This document shows positions 23,195 through 35,389 of a DNA stretch of 64,000 nucleotides, piece by piece. Each line of letters begins with the position of its first letter. The stretch's first letter is position 1. The position numbers and the translations under genes were made by a program. The notes under the pieces were generated by a model that saw only the letters and a list, made by a program, of their open reading frames with translations, made no database searches and was not told the DNA's origin. The DNA comes from Sodiomyces alkalinus F11. Lineage: Eukaryota > Ascomycota > Sordariomycetes > Glomerellales > Plectosphaerellaceae. The stretch covers positions 5,068,928 through 5,132,927 of the forward strand of contig NW_021167079.1 in the NCBI RefSeq assembly GCF_003711515.1. Direction: 5' to 3'.

Positions 23195-24231
23195 ATGACA
23201 TCCACGAAGCGGCTGCTCTTCGGAGCTTCTTTGATCCTCGCTACCGTCCTCCCCGCTCCATGTCTCGCCCATTCCGAGGAAGACTTTGACAATATGGGCC
23301 CCATGGACTTCATGTGGCCTCCTGATCGCCAATGGGTCGACGATGAGATGGGCATGACCGGGCCCTGCGGTACCAACCAAGGTCCCACCGACAGGACTGA
23401 ATTTCCCCTGAGTGAGTGCCTGCGAGTTTGTGACGTCTGGTAATTAATGCTAATTTCCACTACTCCCTCGGGTATAGCCAACGGTGCGCTGTCTCTGGAA
23501 CAGAAGCAGAATGTCTACGACGTGCAAGTCTCCATCTCCTTCGACAGAGGTCCGCACCTTAGCCCCACTGCGATTCCCGGCATCATTCCTGAAGCATATC
23601 CAGCCGTCTCGCCGCAGGTTAAGCTTTTAAGTTCTCACAACTAACTCACCACGGACCAGACCCCACTGAGAACAACAACTTTGACGTTCTCATTCCCCAG
23701 GAACGCATGCGTTTCATGGACTGGTCTCACGTCTGCATCGGCCTCCCTTCCATTTCCCTCCCTGCCGGTGCCGGTGCAGGTGACGACTCGACCAATGCAA
23801 CCATCCGTCTCCGGTACACCGCCGAGTACGTCGACCCGGACCACCACCACCGCCGTGGTGACATGGTGAAGCGCCACATGGCTGCCAACGAGACCTTCTA
23901 CTCCTGCGCCGACGTCACCCTCGTCCCCGCCGAGGCCTTTACGTTCGACATTCCGTGTTTCAACTTTACCGGCGACTTTGAATCGCATAGTCATGATGAC
24001 GATCACGACGACGACCACGATGACGATATCAACGACGACGACGACGACGACGAGGATGACAGCTCATCGGGACTATCCAGGGGGGCCATCGCTGGTATTG
24101 TTATCGGATCTGTCGCTGGGGCTGGCGTATTGGCTACCGTGGCTTGGTACTTCTGGAGGAGGGACCGCCGCGAGAAGCAGATTGCTGAGCGCATGATCTA
24201 TGAACATAACAAAATCGTGGGCTCGGATTGA
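23195..24231 (+). CDS. Secreted copper-protein homologue (BIM1/X325, LPMO-like), membrane-anchored
   Basis: Resembles the X325/BIM1 family, LPMO-like proteins in which the mature N-terminal His binds copper and which in Cryptococcus take part in copper uptake rather than polysaccharide cleavage. Three exons, 23195-23411, 23478-23617 and 23671-24231, give 305 aa. Residues 1-25 form a signal peptide ending CLA, so the mature protein would start with His26 (HSEEDFDNMGP). Family words follow: FMWPPDRQW, TGPCG and TEFPLTNG. Cys residues in the C-terminal part (HVCIGLP, SCADVT, IPCFNF) probably pair. Then come an Asp/His-rich stretch (about 245-265) and one hydrophobic segment (GAIAGIVIGSVAGAGVLATV) followed by WRRDRR, so it is predicted to be a type I membrane protein, where many relatives have a GPI signal. 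The second intron's acceptor (CTGAG at 23670) is the weakest call. Confidence 0.8.
23991..24066 (+). repeat. Coding Asp/His trinucleotide repeat
   Basis: Repeats of gac/gat with interspersed cac encode a run of aspartate and histidine just before the membrane segment of the X325-like protein. The composition suggests a flexible, possibly metal-binding linker. Confidence 0.7.
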
Positions 24232-24853
24232 TGAATGGAACTACTTGATTCTTGAGGGATCAGATTCAAGGACCAGCCGTTGAAGGGGGCGGGCAGGGGA
24301 CGGACATAATTATCAACGTTGTAACGCCTGCAACGACTATTTAATGGGCACCCGCTCGCAGGAACTGGGCTACGAAATCCGCACAAATACTCAGAGACTC
24401 AGCGCCAATCTAGAAACGAGCTGAGTGCCGTAGACGCTTTACGGCTTGCTCCCTTCGGGCCAATTTAGACAAGGCAGGGAAACTGGAGCCTAGGTTAAAC
24501 CAAAGCACCGACATTGCCAAGCCGCAAGACGAGCAAGAATATATATTTGTATACGTTGGATCTCAATATAACATCAAATGCTTTCAGTTCCCTTGCCAAC
24601 GACAGCGAGGGCGCTGGCTCAGGAGTCAGGGGGGAATACGATCAGGGGAACCAGTTGGTCACAGCTGTCATCTCCCCCTACCTTACACCCCTGTCCCGAA
24701 TCCTCATCGGCTCTTATCTCGGGCTTCGCGACACCAACATCCAATCTCATCACCTCCCAATCTTTTTCAACGCAGTTGTTCCGCCTTCCTCCTTCCTTTC
24801 ATCATTTAGTGAGCTGTTCGATTGCGTGTCGCGACCAATTCCGCCGTTAAGAG
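24232..24853. other. Intergenic region
   Basis: Contains the 3' flank of the X325-like gene and the promoter and leader of the EXPERA gene. The last 150 bp are CT-rich. No gene was supported. Confidence 0.5.
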
Positions 24854-25639
24854 ACCATGACCATCTCGGGAGCGTCGCCCAAGCAGGGCCGCGACTACAT
24901 CTACCTCGCCATCTTCAGCATTCAGCTCTGTGCCATTCTCCGTGCGTCCTCCGTCTCATGATCCTTCCCGCTCTGAATTTCAGCTTCTGCGCCTCAAGCG
25001 TCATTGTCCATTGTCACAAGCACCCCGACCGATCCTCTCCCCAAAATGCAATGCACTCACACTCTATCTAGTCGTCGACCTCCCCCCGCTATATCCCTCC
25101 CACCTCTGGGAGCCCGAAGCCTCACCCCTGCACATCCTCCTCGGACTGCGCGGATTGTACGCGAAATGGACGAACGACCCTTACTTCGTAACCCCGCACG
25201 CCGAGCTGCCGCCCTGGTTCCGCCTCTTCACCTTCATCGAGGCCGGCTTCCAGCTGCCCATGGTGCTGTGGATGTTCCGCGTCTTCGAGGACGCCCGCCG
25301 CGGTACCACGCCCCGCTTTGAGCTTGCCTGCGTCGTCTTCGGCGTGCAGGTCGCCCTCACCACCCTCGTCTGCGTTTGGGATGTCGCCTTTTGGGATCCC
25401 ATCGTGTACTCTGTCCGCGACAAGACCATGTTCGTGTTCGCCATTTATGGGCCTTGGGTTGTTATCCGTACGTTTTCCTTATCCCCTTCCCTATTCACCA
25501 ACGTCTCGTGTCGGTGTAGGTGTACTGATGGCGACGGCTAGCGGGCGTCTTGGCCTTGGATATGGGCAAGCGTTTGCTTGCTCGGATTGAAGAGGGCGAG
25601 AAATATAAGGCTGCATCGGAGGAGAAGAAATCGCAGTGA
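24854..25639 (+). CDS. TMEM97/sigma-2-receptor-like EXPERA domain protein
   Basis: A small four-helix membrane protein of the EXPERA superfamily; relatives include human TMEM97 and yeast Ema19, associated with sterol handling and the ER or mitochondria. Three exons, 24854-24941, 25072-25467 and 25542-25639, give 193 aa. Helix 1 is DYIYLAIFSIQLCAIL, followed by VDLPPLYPSHLWEP with the acidic residue typical of the family, then WFRLFTFIEAGFQLPMVLWMF, ACVVFGVQVALTTLVCVWDV and FAIYGPWVVIPGVLALDM. The acceptor at 25541 was chosen over the one at 25520 because it restores PGVLALDMGKRLLARIEEGEKY and a charged tail ending KKSQ, close to an ER-retrieval signal. The stop is 25637-25639. The gene is convergent with the next one. 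Confidence 0.87.
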
Positions 25640-25886
25640 CGAGTATGCACTCCCACTTCTGTATGTAATTATAGTTGGAAAGTATGTGCCTCTCCGCCAT
25701 GTCTCTGTCTCTCTCTCTCTCTCTCCCTCTCTCTCTCTTGGACCTGTACGGGGCCATCTGGATGTAAACCAAGCACGCTTGGTGGTACGGTATTGTTCAG
25801 GCCCTGCATATCCCAAATGTAGCAATGTGACACAGAAAAGATCAAACCAGCCCATACGCCTCTCAGTGCACTCAACAGGGAATCAA
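25640..25886. other. Spacer between convergent genes
   Basis: Holds the 3' ends of the EXPERA gene and the minus-strand membrane-protein gene and a CT microsatellite. Confidence 0.5.
25701..25739. repeat. CT microsatellite
   Basis: About 18 CT units with small interruptions, in the 3' flank of the EXPERA gene. Confidence 0.85.
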
Positions 25887-26877
25887 CTAATCGATGCGCT
25901 TCGAGGGTTTATAACCCCATCCATTGCCCACCCCACTGTTCACTCCATACCCAAGCGGAGTCGCGCCGCCGAGGCTCCGGCCCTTCAGCCGTTTGGGCAA
26001 TACAATGCCAAAGAAATAGGCCCCGGACGCCACGATGCCCGCAAGGAAGCTCGCGAGCGAATAGAACACGGTGCTGGCGTATATATGTCCCCCCATACCC
26101 TGCCACTCCACCATGCCCTCCGTCTTGGGCAGCGCGGGGGTAGGGAACCACCGAACCGATAACCGCAGCGGCAACGCGTCGCCGATGACCAGCCTAGTCG
26201 AGGCCTTCGTGTTCAACGGGCTGGTGCTGTACGCCACGCCCGAGTCCAAGACCCCGGAGTCCTTGTGGTGGATATGGTGCTTCGGTTTCGCGTGCAGCAG
26301 CACGTTCATCTGCGTGCTGACGTGCAAGTGGGAGAGCTGGAGGGTGCCCGCCAATGCGAACACGAGGGGGATGTATTCCTGCACGTAGGGCTTCTGGCCT
26401 ACCACGTGGACCTGCGGCGCAGGGCGGGCGGGAAGGCGACAGGCCATGGGCGCGTCGTTGTGCACGTAGAACTCGAGGAGATGGTACGTCGGGTCGTCGA
26501 TGAAGGGGATCGTGCAGTTGAGCTCGCCCTCGTGGCCGTAGCCGAACTCGAGCGGCCTTCCCGTCTCGTTACATGCCGGGAATGGGACCCATTGAAGGTC
26601 GTCTTGTTCGTTTGCGATGTGTTCGCCAGTTTCCCTGAGAGGCCAATTCGTGTTAAATAGTCCAAACGATTATCGCATCGAGGACAGAATGCCGCCAGGC
26701 GCACCGGGGAGTTTAACAGCTAGACGAGAAACACGGTACTTACGAGCTGCGGTTCAAACACTCCACGTGAATTGGCGCTCCATAATGATACGACGGAAGG
26801 ACATCCTCTGGAGTCGAAGCTGCTGTGGTGTGCAAAAGGCCTAGGCTGACAAGAATGGCGAAGGCGAAGCGGGCCAT
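25887..26877 (-). CDS. Predicted type I membrane protein, unknown function
   Basis: Two exons, 26877-26744 and 26634-25887, give 293 aa; the 109-nt intron (GTAAGT..CTCAG) joins LNRSS to ETGEHIANEQ in frame. A signal peptide is evident (MARFAFAILVSLGLLHTTAAS). The lumenal part has several N-glycosylation sequons (NRS, NET, NCT), Cys residues (VECLN, PACNET, ELNCTI, MACRLP) and a beta-rich look (YHLLEFYVHND, LAGTLQLSHLHVS). One membrane segment near the C-terminus (STVFYSLASFLAGIVASGAYFFGIVLP) is followed by KRLKGRS and a short Gly-rich tail, so the bulk should be outside or in the ER lumen. I recognise the general type as conserved in filamentous fungi but not a named family. The start at 26877 lies about 280 bp from the AT-rich block, so its promoter is close to the repeat boundary. 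Confidence 0.75.
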
Positions 26878-27157
26878 GATGGTTGATGGCTGGTAGCTTT
26901 GCAGTCCCTAAAGTGCACGCACTTCTCTGATCGTCACACGCGTGCGTCTCTGGGAGCCAGCCCTATCATGGTTATGTGATACGACGGTAGCGCAAAACAA
27001 AACCGGGCTCTAGGCACGCTATGAACGGGCAGGTATGTTTTGGTCTCGAGTCTCCCTTTTCAAGAATTAAGCTCCCCCTTCTCTCAAGGACACAGATATC
27101 ACACTATCTTATCGACTCCGTGTCACATGACTTATGTCTCAAGTACCTATCCGTGCT
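26878..27157. other. Promoter-side flank next to the AT-rich block
   Basis: Ordinary-composition DNA between the start of the membrane-protein gene and the sharp boundary of the RIP block. Confidence 0.5.
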
Positions 27158-28164
27158 TAGGGGTGGTTTGGATATTATGTCAGCAGCATTGCGTAAGCCT
27201 GTTTTGGGTGGATATATATTCCGGGATATAATTCTTAAACCTTAGAATTAAGCTTAAAATATATTAGAGCCGTATTAATTCACCGTTCGAAGTATATATA
27301 TACCTAGCATCTATCCTCGTATATATCTATTTTATATAGAGATGTATATTAAACGAAGACGGATATTAGACCGAAGATATATTAATAGGGAGGCTACGTC
27401 GTCTTCATTCATAGTGTTAGAGCTTATACTATATCGGAAGCAGTTCTTACGTCTAAGTTAGATATATCTCTATAGTTCACTAAGTCCTGGGCTCTTAACA
27501 GCTATTTAGTAAGCAGTATTTCTATATACTAACGTATATCAGGAAAAGACGTGCCTTAGGTGAATAAGATATACTAGACGTGATAAAAGTCTAGGATATA
27601 TAAGGTGTTCTGCGTACCGTGTGTTATAGGGGACGTATATCGTGTATTTACTAGCTATCTAGTATGAAAGATAGTACGGCTCAGGATATATCTTAATTTC
27701 ACGATATATCGTAATTTCACGATAAGTCTACAACGATAAATTTACTAACCAGTATCAGGCATATACTATCACACCTATTACAAGCCTTATTATACTTACT
27801 AGTTAAGCTTATAGTTCACCGAAGCCTATCACCGAAGTCCGTTACCGATAATATACCTATATCCACCTTAACCTCTACTCTAGTTACCTTATTTTATATA
27901 GAAAAGGCGTAGTCGATAGAGAATTCACCGATCCTAGGTCTACTATACTATATAAGCTATTAGTATACGCACTATCGAGTTAGGTAAAGTCTATTTAGCG
28001 CGGAGATATATAGCGATAGTATAGTATACCTTAGGAGCGACGGTAGAGGAATAGCGTCCGATAAGGTTTCGATTATCGTTATAAATATGGAAGACCCTAT
28101 AATACAAGTTATATTAACTATTAGTACTAAATTTAGAGATATAGGGTAAAAAGAACTTGAATAC

Positions 28165-28537
28165 TATTAAATAGGTAGTCGTAAAGAGTAAAAAGGTACG
28201 GTTAAGTAAGGAACCAGGTATAATTATAATAGGATCACGATAGGAAAGTGTAGGGGTAGCTAAAGAATCAGATTAATCGCTAGCCTCCCCTTTTAAAGGG
28301 GGAGGCTCCCTCGCTCCTTAAGACTACGCTCTACTCCTTAAGGGCTGCTTATTTACTTCCTTGAGGGCTGCTTATTTACTTCCTTAAGGGCTGCCTTATT
28401 TACTTCGAGGGACTATTCTATTTACTATATAATAACTTACTTTATTTATGCCTTAAGGGGTCTCGGACTAGGTATACCTAGACCCCTATAGGTTTATACT
28501 AGGGACCCGTTATAACTACTGCTATAGGCACCTAATA
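28165..28537 (-). repeat. LTR of element A (3' LTR)
   Basis: A 373-bp repeat that pairs with 44440-44812 without length difference; nearly all mismatches seen are C/T or G/A. It contains three tandem units of about 22 bp (ttaagggctgcttatttact type). On the minus strand a purine-rich stretch (ggggaggtc) lies just inside, a plausible polypurine tract. Confidence 0.92.
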
Positions 28538-29374
28538 TAGCGACCTCCCCCGGATACTCCTATCCTCAGGAGCGCCCCATCCGTGCCGGCCTCTTAGCTC
28601 CTCTAGAACCTAACCTCTAAGCCCGTCCATAAATCCCCCGGTGCTCTAAACTAAAGCCCCCTCCTAGCGGGACCCTAATAGGTCCCCGACGGGTTCCCAC
28701 ATGGAGCCTCTTCGGCTATAGCTTTAACCCGGGTATATACCCCCTCCCTTTATTCTATTAACTAAACTACTAAAGCTAATATCCCACGCCGGGCTCCTAA
28801 TAAGTTCTAGGGTAATTCCTTCCCGGGCCTTCGGATTTACCTCTTTATCCTTCTAGGTTATCTCTTTTATCTATCTATAAAGACTACCCCGCGTAGTATT
28901 ATATAGAGCCCGATATTACTCCTTCCGTAATCTCGTAGCTTCCTTCTTTATACTAAAAATAGGTGCCTATATAACTACTATAGGGGATATCTCATAACCT
29001 GCCGTTACTCCCTTTTCCTATTCCTTTTCTTCCTCCTCTATACTTAAATTTTCGATCATGCTACTCTTTATAAGTTTTCCTCTTAATCTAAGATATCGCG
29101 TACTAACGACTTATAGTCTTTATTAATTAAATAACTACCGTCTTATAAGTGCTTCTAAACGTCTTTAGCCTATAATACCGGCTAACCACGCGATATAGCA
29201 TAGTCACTATACCTTTCTAGGAAGATAATAATAATAATAAGCGTGTCGTCTCTCCCGCGAGTATAACACGGTCCTCTAAAAGGATTAAGATCGTAGTTAC
29301 GGCGTTAACCTTATAGTCCGCTAGGTAGTCTACCCCGTAGCTAGCTACGCCGTAGCTACCTACGCTAGAGTCTC

Positions 29375-29897
29375 TATTACGACGGCTTCCGGTTCTTTAT
29401 AGTATAGCGGACGATAGGGGACTGGCGTCGAGGCTTTAGTTTAAAAGAAGAAGAGGATGTTAACTAAAGAGTAGTAACTATTGTTCGTAGTGGTCTGGTC
29501 GTAGTTGCGTCGTAAAGACTAGGCGTCTTTTTTATAAGATAGGTTTAAGCGTAGAACAGTAGTCCAGGTAAAGACTTAGATTAATCGATGTCTTGTTCTC
29601 TAGTAGAAGCAAGACCTAGGATACTTTGGTATATATAGTGGTGGTGCTCACGGCTCCTAGGTGACCGCTCCTAGCGTAGTCACTTTATCTAAGTAATCGC
29701 TCTCGTAATAATCACTTTATAGTGGTGAGCGTCTAATAATTCCCACTAGTATGCCTAGCATACTAATACTCTATATACCTTCTCTCTTAGTCGTCACGTG
29801 CCGGTATACGTGATACTTATCCTGAGTTATCTTTTAGTTATGCCTTAGCATACCGCCCGTGTATCCTTTATGCATATTAGGTTCGTTAGCCATAATA
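29375..29897 (-). repeat. LTR of element B (3' LTR)
   Basis: A 523-bp repeat matching 36408-36930 in length and order; differences are mostly C/T and G/A. It carries the word tagtggtggtgctcacggctcctagg and several short palindromes (for example ctcgta..gatcactttatagtggtgag) that both copies keep. Confidence 0.92.
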
Positions 29898-29999
29898 TTA
29901 CCTCCCCTCTCCTAAGCGCTATCCCAGCGGTCGTATAAGTAGGTCGCTTCCCCGGGTTTATTATTCCCTGTTTCCCTCTCTTTTCTTTATAGCTAACCA

Positions 30000-30655
30000 C
30001 TATACCTAACCGTATACAGAAGCGCTCTGCTAAATCCTCGCCTTCCCGTTCCACCCTTAACCGCTAAATCAAATCTACGCTAATTAACGACCAAGGTTAC
30101 AAGGTTATCCCTTACACTCGTTATTTCGACCATAATACTAGTTATTTCGTCCTTAACGACCTGGATCGTTATTCGTGTTATTATCGTGCAGCCCGCTCCT
30201 ACGATTCTTCCCGCGTCCCTATATCTTCCGGTATATCTCCCGGACCTCTTTCTTCTAACTCGCCTTCTAATAGTCCTCCTTTTAGCGCGCCGTGTTTATA
30301 CGGAACTTAAACGACTCGAAGAGGAGGAGGAGCGCGCTAAGGAGTTACTAATCGAGTAGTAGTAAAAAGCTGCTAAGGCCTTAGCGAAGCTCTCCCGTCT
30401 TTATCTTATACGGCAGCAGCTTCGTAAGAAAGGGGTTAAGATAGTCCGTAGAGACCTCGCGAATATAGAGGAGTTAGAGGAGGTGGAACGGAAAGAAGCC
30501 GAGGCTTATCGTACGGAGTCCAAGACTATAGCGGCTACGTAGGCGGTAGGTGCTATTAACGTGATTAATTAGAATCAGGTTATAGCGTAGAATATAGGTG
30601 ATTTTTCGGATATTAATTTTAGGTAGGCCGCGGCGTTTAGTTCTGGGTCCTAATA
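30000..30655 (+). pseudogene. Antisense relic frame in element B (Cys region plus coiled coil)
   Basis: On the strand opposite gag-pol, between the integrase end and the 3' LTR, two adjoining frames read as protein if stops are ignored. The first (from 30023) is Ser/Pro-rich with a short Tyr/Cys-containing segment (DRYSCYYRAARSYDSS). The second (from 30306) is strongly charged and helical: LKRLEEEEERAKELL, later RRDLANIEELEEVERKEAEA. The few stops are TAG at positions where Gln would fit. The frame change between the two parts may be an indel or an intron. Similar charged helical proteins occur near fungal retroelements, but I cannot name a family. Confidence 0.5.
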
Positions 30656-31077
30656 GTGTTTTATTAGTATTGCTTTAGGAGTTACTTATAATAGATTAGG
30701 TTTTCTTTAGGTTCCTATATATTATCGCCGTAGTCGTAGTTTTTCCACTTAATAAAATATTCGGTGCTATCTAGCGTCTCTTAGTAGTCGAGGATTCGTT
30801 CTGCTTTATATACGTCGCTAGTATTAACCACGATCGTGTCTTATATTATTTTTATATTCTTTAGTGCTGGTTTAAGTAGTAAAATATAGAAATTATTATA
30901 TATCCTTATTATCGGAGGCAGTAATAGGATATAGTTCGTATCTGATTTTTTCTCTAGGATTTCGAATAGTCCTAGTCTTTTAAAATCTAATTTATCGCTT
31001 AGTCGTTATATTTTTATGTTTTTACGAAAAAGGTAGACGCGGTCCCCCCTTAAAAGGGTTAGTCCCTTAATTCTTAA

Positions 31078-33500
31078 TTAATTCGCGTACTTACTTATTC
31101 GTGTTCTAACTATCTCTAGGTCGGTTCGTAGTTCTTCGTGTAGTTCTTTTATGCTCTTGACTGTTTTTATTACTTTTAGCGTATCTAGTCCTTCTAAAGG
31201 TTTTCTAAATACTATCGGATTATATCCATAATTCGCTTCGAACGGTGTTTTCTTTATTAACTCGTTTAACAAGCTATTATATACGAATTATATAAGCGGT
31301 AAGTACTACACCTAATTATCTTACTTATATTCTATATAGTATCGTAGGTATTATTCTAGGAGTTAGTTTATGATTTTAGTTTATCCGTCGGTTATAGGGT
31401 AAAATACTATTAAGTACTTATATTTCGCTCCTAGCTAGCTTATAACTGCTTTCCAGAAGTTACTAGTAAATAATTTATCTCTATCCATAATAATCTCGTA
31501 TAGTATACCGTGATCCCAGATTAGGCGGTTAAGAAAGACACTAGCTAGTTCCTCTACTATAGTATTTTTAATATATAGAATATAAAGAGTGTATTTCGTG
31601 AATCGATCGATAATTACGAATACGCTATCGTAGGCGATTCTTATTACTAGATCTTTAGATATCGGAAATCCTATCACGAAGTCTATTATAATCGACTCCT
31701 AAGGTCTATTTACTACTAGTAGTGGCTTTAGTAGTCCGTAAGGTTTATATCGGCTACTCTTTACATTCTAGTAAATATCGTAGTTACGAATAAAGTCCCT
31801 GACTTATTCTTTGGTTCCTATATAGCTATATTATTATCGTAATCGGCGGTAGGTCTTATAAACTCCTTAATATCTATATATTAGTAAGGCGTGTGCTTCT
31901 CTAAATATGGTGTCGGTTATCCGATTAATACCGTTTATTTCTCTGTTTTTAAGGGTAAGAGTTTCTCCTTCCTATTAGAGTATAGCTTATAGTTTAGGTG
32001 ATTTATTAGGTATTCCTAGTCGGCTAAGTGCGTCTACGCAACTATTTTCGCTCCCTTTTATATATTAAATATAGAAGTTAAATCCGGATAGGAATTCTGT
32101 CTATCGGATCTATCGTTTATGAAGAACCTTAGTAGTGGTGAATTATATAAGGTTCTTATAATCTGTGTAGACCTATACCGGGTGTTTTATTCCTAATAGA
32201 TACGGTCTTTATTCCTTAAAGGCTTTGATAATAGCTATTAGCTTTTTATCGTGGATCTGATAGTTAAGTTCTAGTCTACTAAGTTTTTTAGATATAAAGG
32301 CTATAGGATATAGTCTTCTTTCTACGTCGTGTTACCCGAGTTATACTCCTAGAGCCTAGTCGGATACGTCTATTTCGAGTTCGTATTCTTTATCGGGGTC
32401 TAGTATTACTAAGATAGGTTCGCTAGTAACCCTTCCTTTAAGGGCTTAGAATGCTTCTTCTATCTTTTTATTCTAGTTAAAGTCGAGGCCCTTTTTAGTT
32501 ACTTTAGTTAAGGGGATAGTAATCTTACTATAGTCCTTAATAAACCGTTAATAGTAGTTAACGAGTCCGAGAAAAGACTAAATATCGCGAACGTTCTACG
32601 GCTATAGCTACTTAGAGATGTATTGGATTTTCGCCTTATCTATATAGATTTCGTTAGGTCGTATCGTGTACCCTAAAAAGTTAATTTCTTGTGTATAGAA
32701 TTATACCTTTCCTGGTTTAACTAGTAGGTCGGCGTTTTATAGTAGTTATAGGATCGTGAAAATATATTATCGGTGTTCTTCGAGTATTTTAGAGAATATA
32801 AGGATATCGTCTAGGTATACTATAATAAAGTGGTTTAGATACTTCCTTAGGATATTATTAATAAGCGTTTAGAATGGTACGCGTAGTAGTTAATCTAAAG
32901 GGCATAATAAGGTATTCGAAGTGCCCTTATTTTATTCGGAATACTATTTTCTACTCTTCTCCTTCCTTAATCCTAATTAAGTTATAGGCTCCTTTTAAGT
33001 CGAGTGCTATAAATTATTATACCCTAACTAGCTAATCTCGTATCTCCGAGATAAGAGGTAGTGGGTAGCAGTTCTTAATAGTTATATTATTAAGTTATTA
33101 ATAGTCGATATATAGCTATAGCTTACCGTTTTTCTTTTATATAAACAGGATAGGGTATCCTACTAGTAACTATAATACTCTGATATAGTCTTTTACTAGT
33201 ATTTCTTTAAGATATTCTTCTAAGGTATCTAATTCCTTTTAATTTAGCCCGTAGATTAAAAAGAATTTCGGGTATATACCCTCCTTAAGGGGTATTTTAT
33301 AATCGTAGTGTTAATATTTCGGTAATCTAGTCTCTAGATTTTGGTAAATAGCTTTCCGTATTTACGGTATTCTAGTAATACCTTAACGAGTCTATCGTAA
33401 TCGCTTTCTACGAGTCCTTTCTCTGCTTAGATAATCTAATAGATTCCTTTAATAATATTTATTATATGTCGGTTATTATACCATCGCTATTATCTTAACG
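31078..33500 (-). pseudogene. Element B pol relic: reverse transcriptase, RNase H, integrase
   Basis: Minus-strand remains of a Ty3/gypsy polyprotein. The clearest stretch (31677-31435) is the integrase core, with YDSVFVIIDRFTKYTLYI and DHGILYEIIMDRDKLFTSNFW. A following stretch (31272-31078) has TPFEANYGYNP and the acidic helix that closes the integrase core. Upstream in the gene, reverse transcriptase shows IVYLDDILIFS (32.81 kb), INFLGYTIRPNEI (32.66 kb) and FLGLVNYY (32.55 kb). Stops interrupt every longer frame, so it is non-functional. Confidence 0.9.
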
Positions 33501-35389
33501 TTTTTCGGTCTTTTCTCGCCTTAGTCCCTGATTTTTAGCGGCTATTTAAGTCTTCCTAAGGCTCCTTCGTCGGTAAGTCTTTCTACTATTTTCGACGGAT
33601 ATCGGGATTAGATAAGGTTTCCTTTATAGTCTTCTACTTACTCTCTAATCTCCACTAAAGCTAGCTAAGCTTCTAGTCTATATCGGGATTCTACTCGTTA
33701 AACTATAGCTTACTAAGAATAACGTCCTTATAGCCTATATCGTATATATCGAACTTTATTACTTTAGTCTTATTCTAAATTTTAACCTAAAAGTATATAG
33801 TCTCCTAGCTAATAATAACTTCTTCTTAGGACTAGTTCTTTCCCGTATACGGAGTAATTTCATACTCATCTTCTAGGTATTTCCTAACCTAGGGTATAAA
33901 GAACTTTCTCACAGCGACTAGTAAGATAAAGTTTCCTACTACGCCTATATCTAATAGTGCGTTTATCTTATATTTATCGAGTCGTATTCTAATATAGTAA
34001 TACCCTATACTACTATATATTATAGAGTATATCTATCGAGTGCCTCTCGCGTGCTCCTTATAATAGTATACTCCTAGTTTTTTATCCGTTTAGCTCGGTA
34101 TTTAAGGGGTGTTTCTTTATCTAAGAACCTATACTAGATTAAGAGCTATTCTATCTATTATAGGTGTTTATTAAGGGCCTAGAAGCGTGATTTCTAAGCT
34201 TCTTAGTTTTATTCTAGTTATCGGATTTTCTTAGTAATATATACTATATAGCTAGTAGTTTTATATTCGTCTAACCGGTATTCGTAGTAGTTATATCTAG
34301 GTGGTTAGAGGCGAATCTCGTGTCCTTTATCCCTAGTCTCCGTGATAACCTAGTCGTTATATTATCTTTTTAAATAGACTCTATCTTCTAGGGTTCGTTC
34401 TTTATTCCGTGGCTAGAAGTTATTAGCCTATTTATATTCTTTATATATAGGGTATACGTCCTTAATATAATTTACCTAAAGGATTAAGCTATAGCCTAGA
34501 TAGTTAGCGTGTATTATCTATCCTCTCTTATATATTTAGTACTTAGGTAGTTAATCGTTTAGTCCTTATAGGCTTATTATTAGGCTAGTAAAGGTATCTC
34601 GGTCTTTCTAAGTATAGTAAGGTCGCTAATATATAGTTTATTACTATTCTTCGCTAGTATCCGTGGGTGCTTTATAGTAGGCGTTATTAAAGCTAAGTTT
34701 AGTAAAACGGACTTAGTAGGTTTCTCTAAGGGGTTCTTCCGCGAGCTAGTCGAGTATCTATAGCTAGATAGCTTTTTCTTCGATTAGGTCGGCTACTTCT
34801 ATAAATTAATACTAGAAGTTCGTGTTATTATCCGGAACTTTATCGGACTCCGTTTCCTAATCTTATTCTTCGAGTTTAGCGATTTCCTCCTATACGTAAC
34901 ATGCATAATCTTTTTTCTTAAGTTAGTATTTCTCTTCAGGAGTAAGTCCTACTTCCTAGAGGGCGCTAAAGTCTCTACTACTAGTATTCGTGCGGATTTC
35001 CTATTTCTTCTAGATCTCTAAGATCTACTTTTATCTTTTAGCTTCTTCTTTCGTCTATCCGTATTCTTAAAGGATTTCTACGGTGGTTTATAAAGCTAGT
35101 TTATTATTATCCTAGTCGGGGATTTTAAGGCTATAATCGTTATCGTACTTATTACTAAATACTATAATAAGTATCTTCTAGGGTCTTTTAGGGTAGTATC
35201 TAGCTCCGTCCTTCTCTAATTAGTATACTAGATAATAGTTATCGTAGCAGGTTATCTAATAAAGGTTAGCGTATAGTGTTTTATCCCCATAAATTTCCAG
35301 GTATCTAATAACGTTAATTTCCTTCTAGGGTTTTTCTCTTCCGATTGTATTAGCTTATCGTTATAATCGTTCTCTCTTAGGCTATTAGT

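Noticed and set aside
31078..31677. A functional integrase gene
   Set aside because: The two recognisable pieces are separated by stops and the rest of pol is RIP-damaged.
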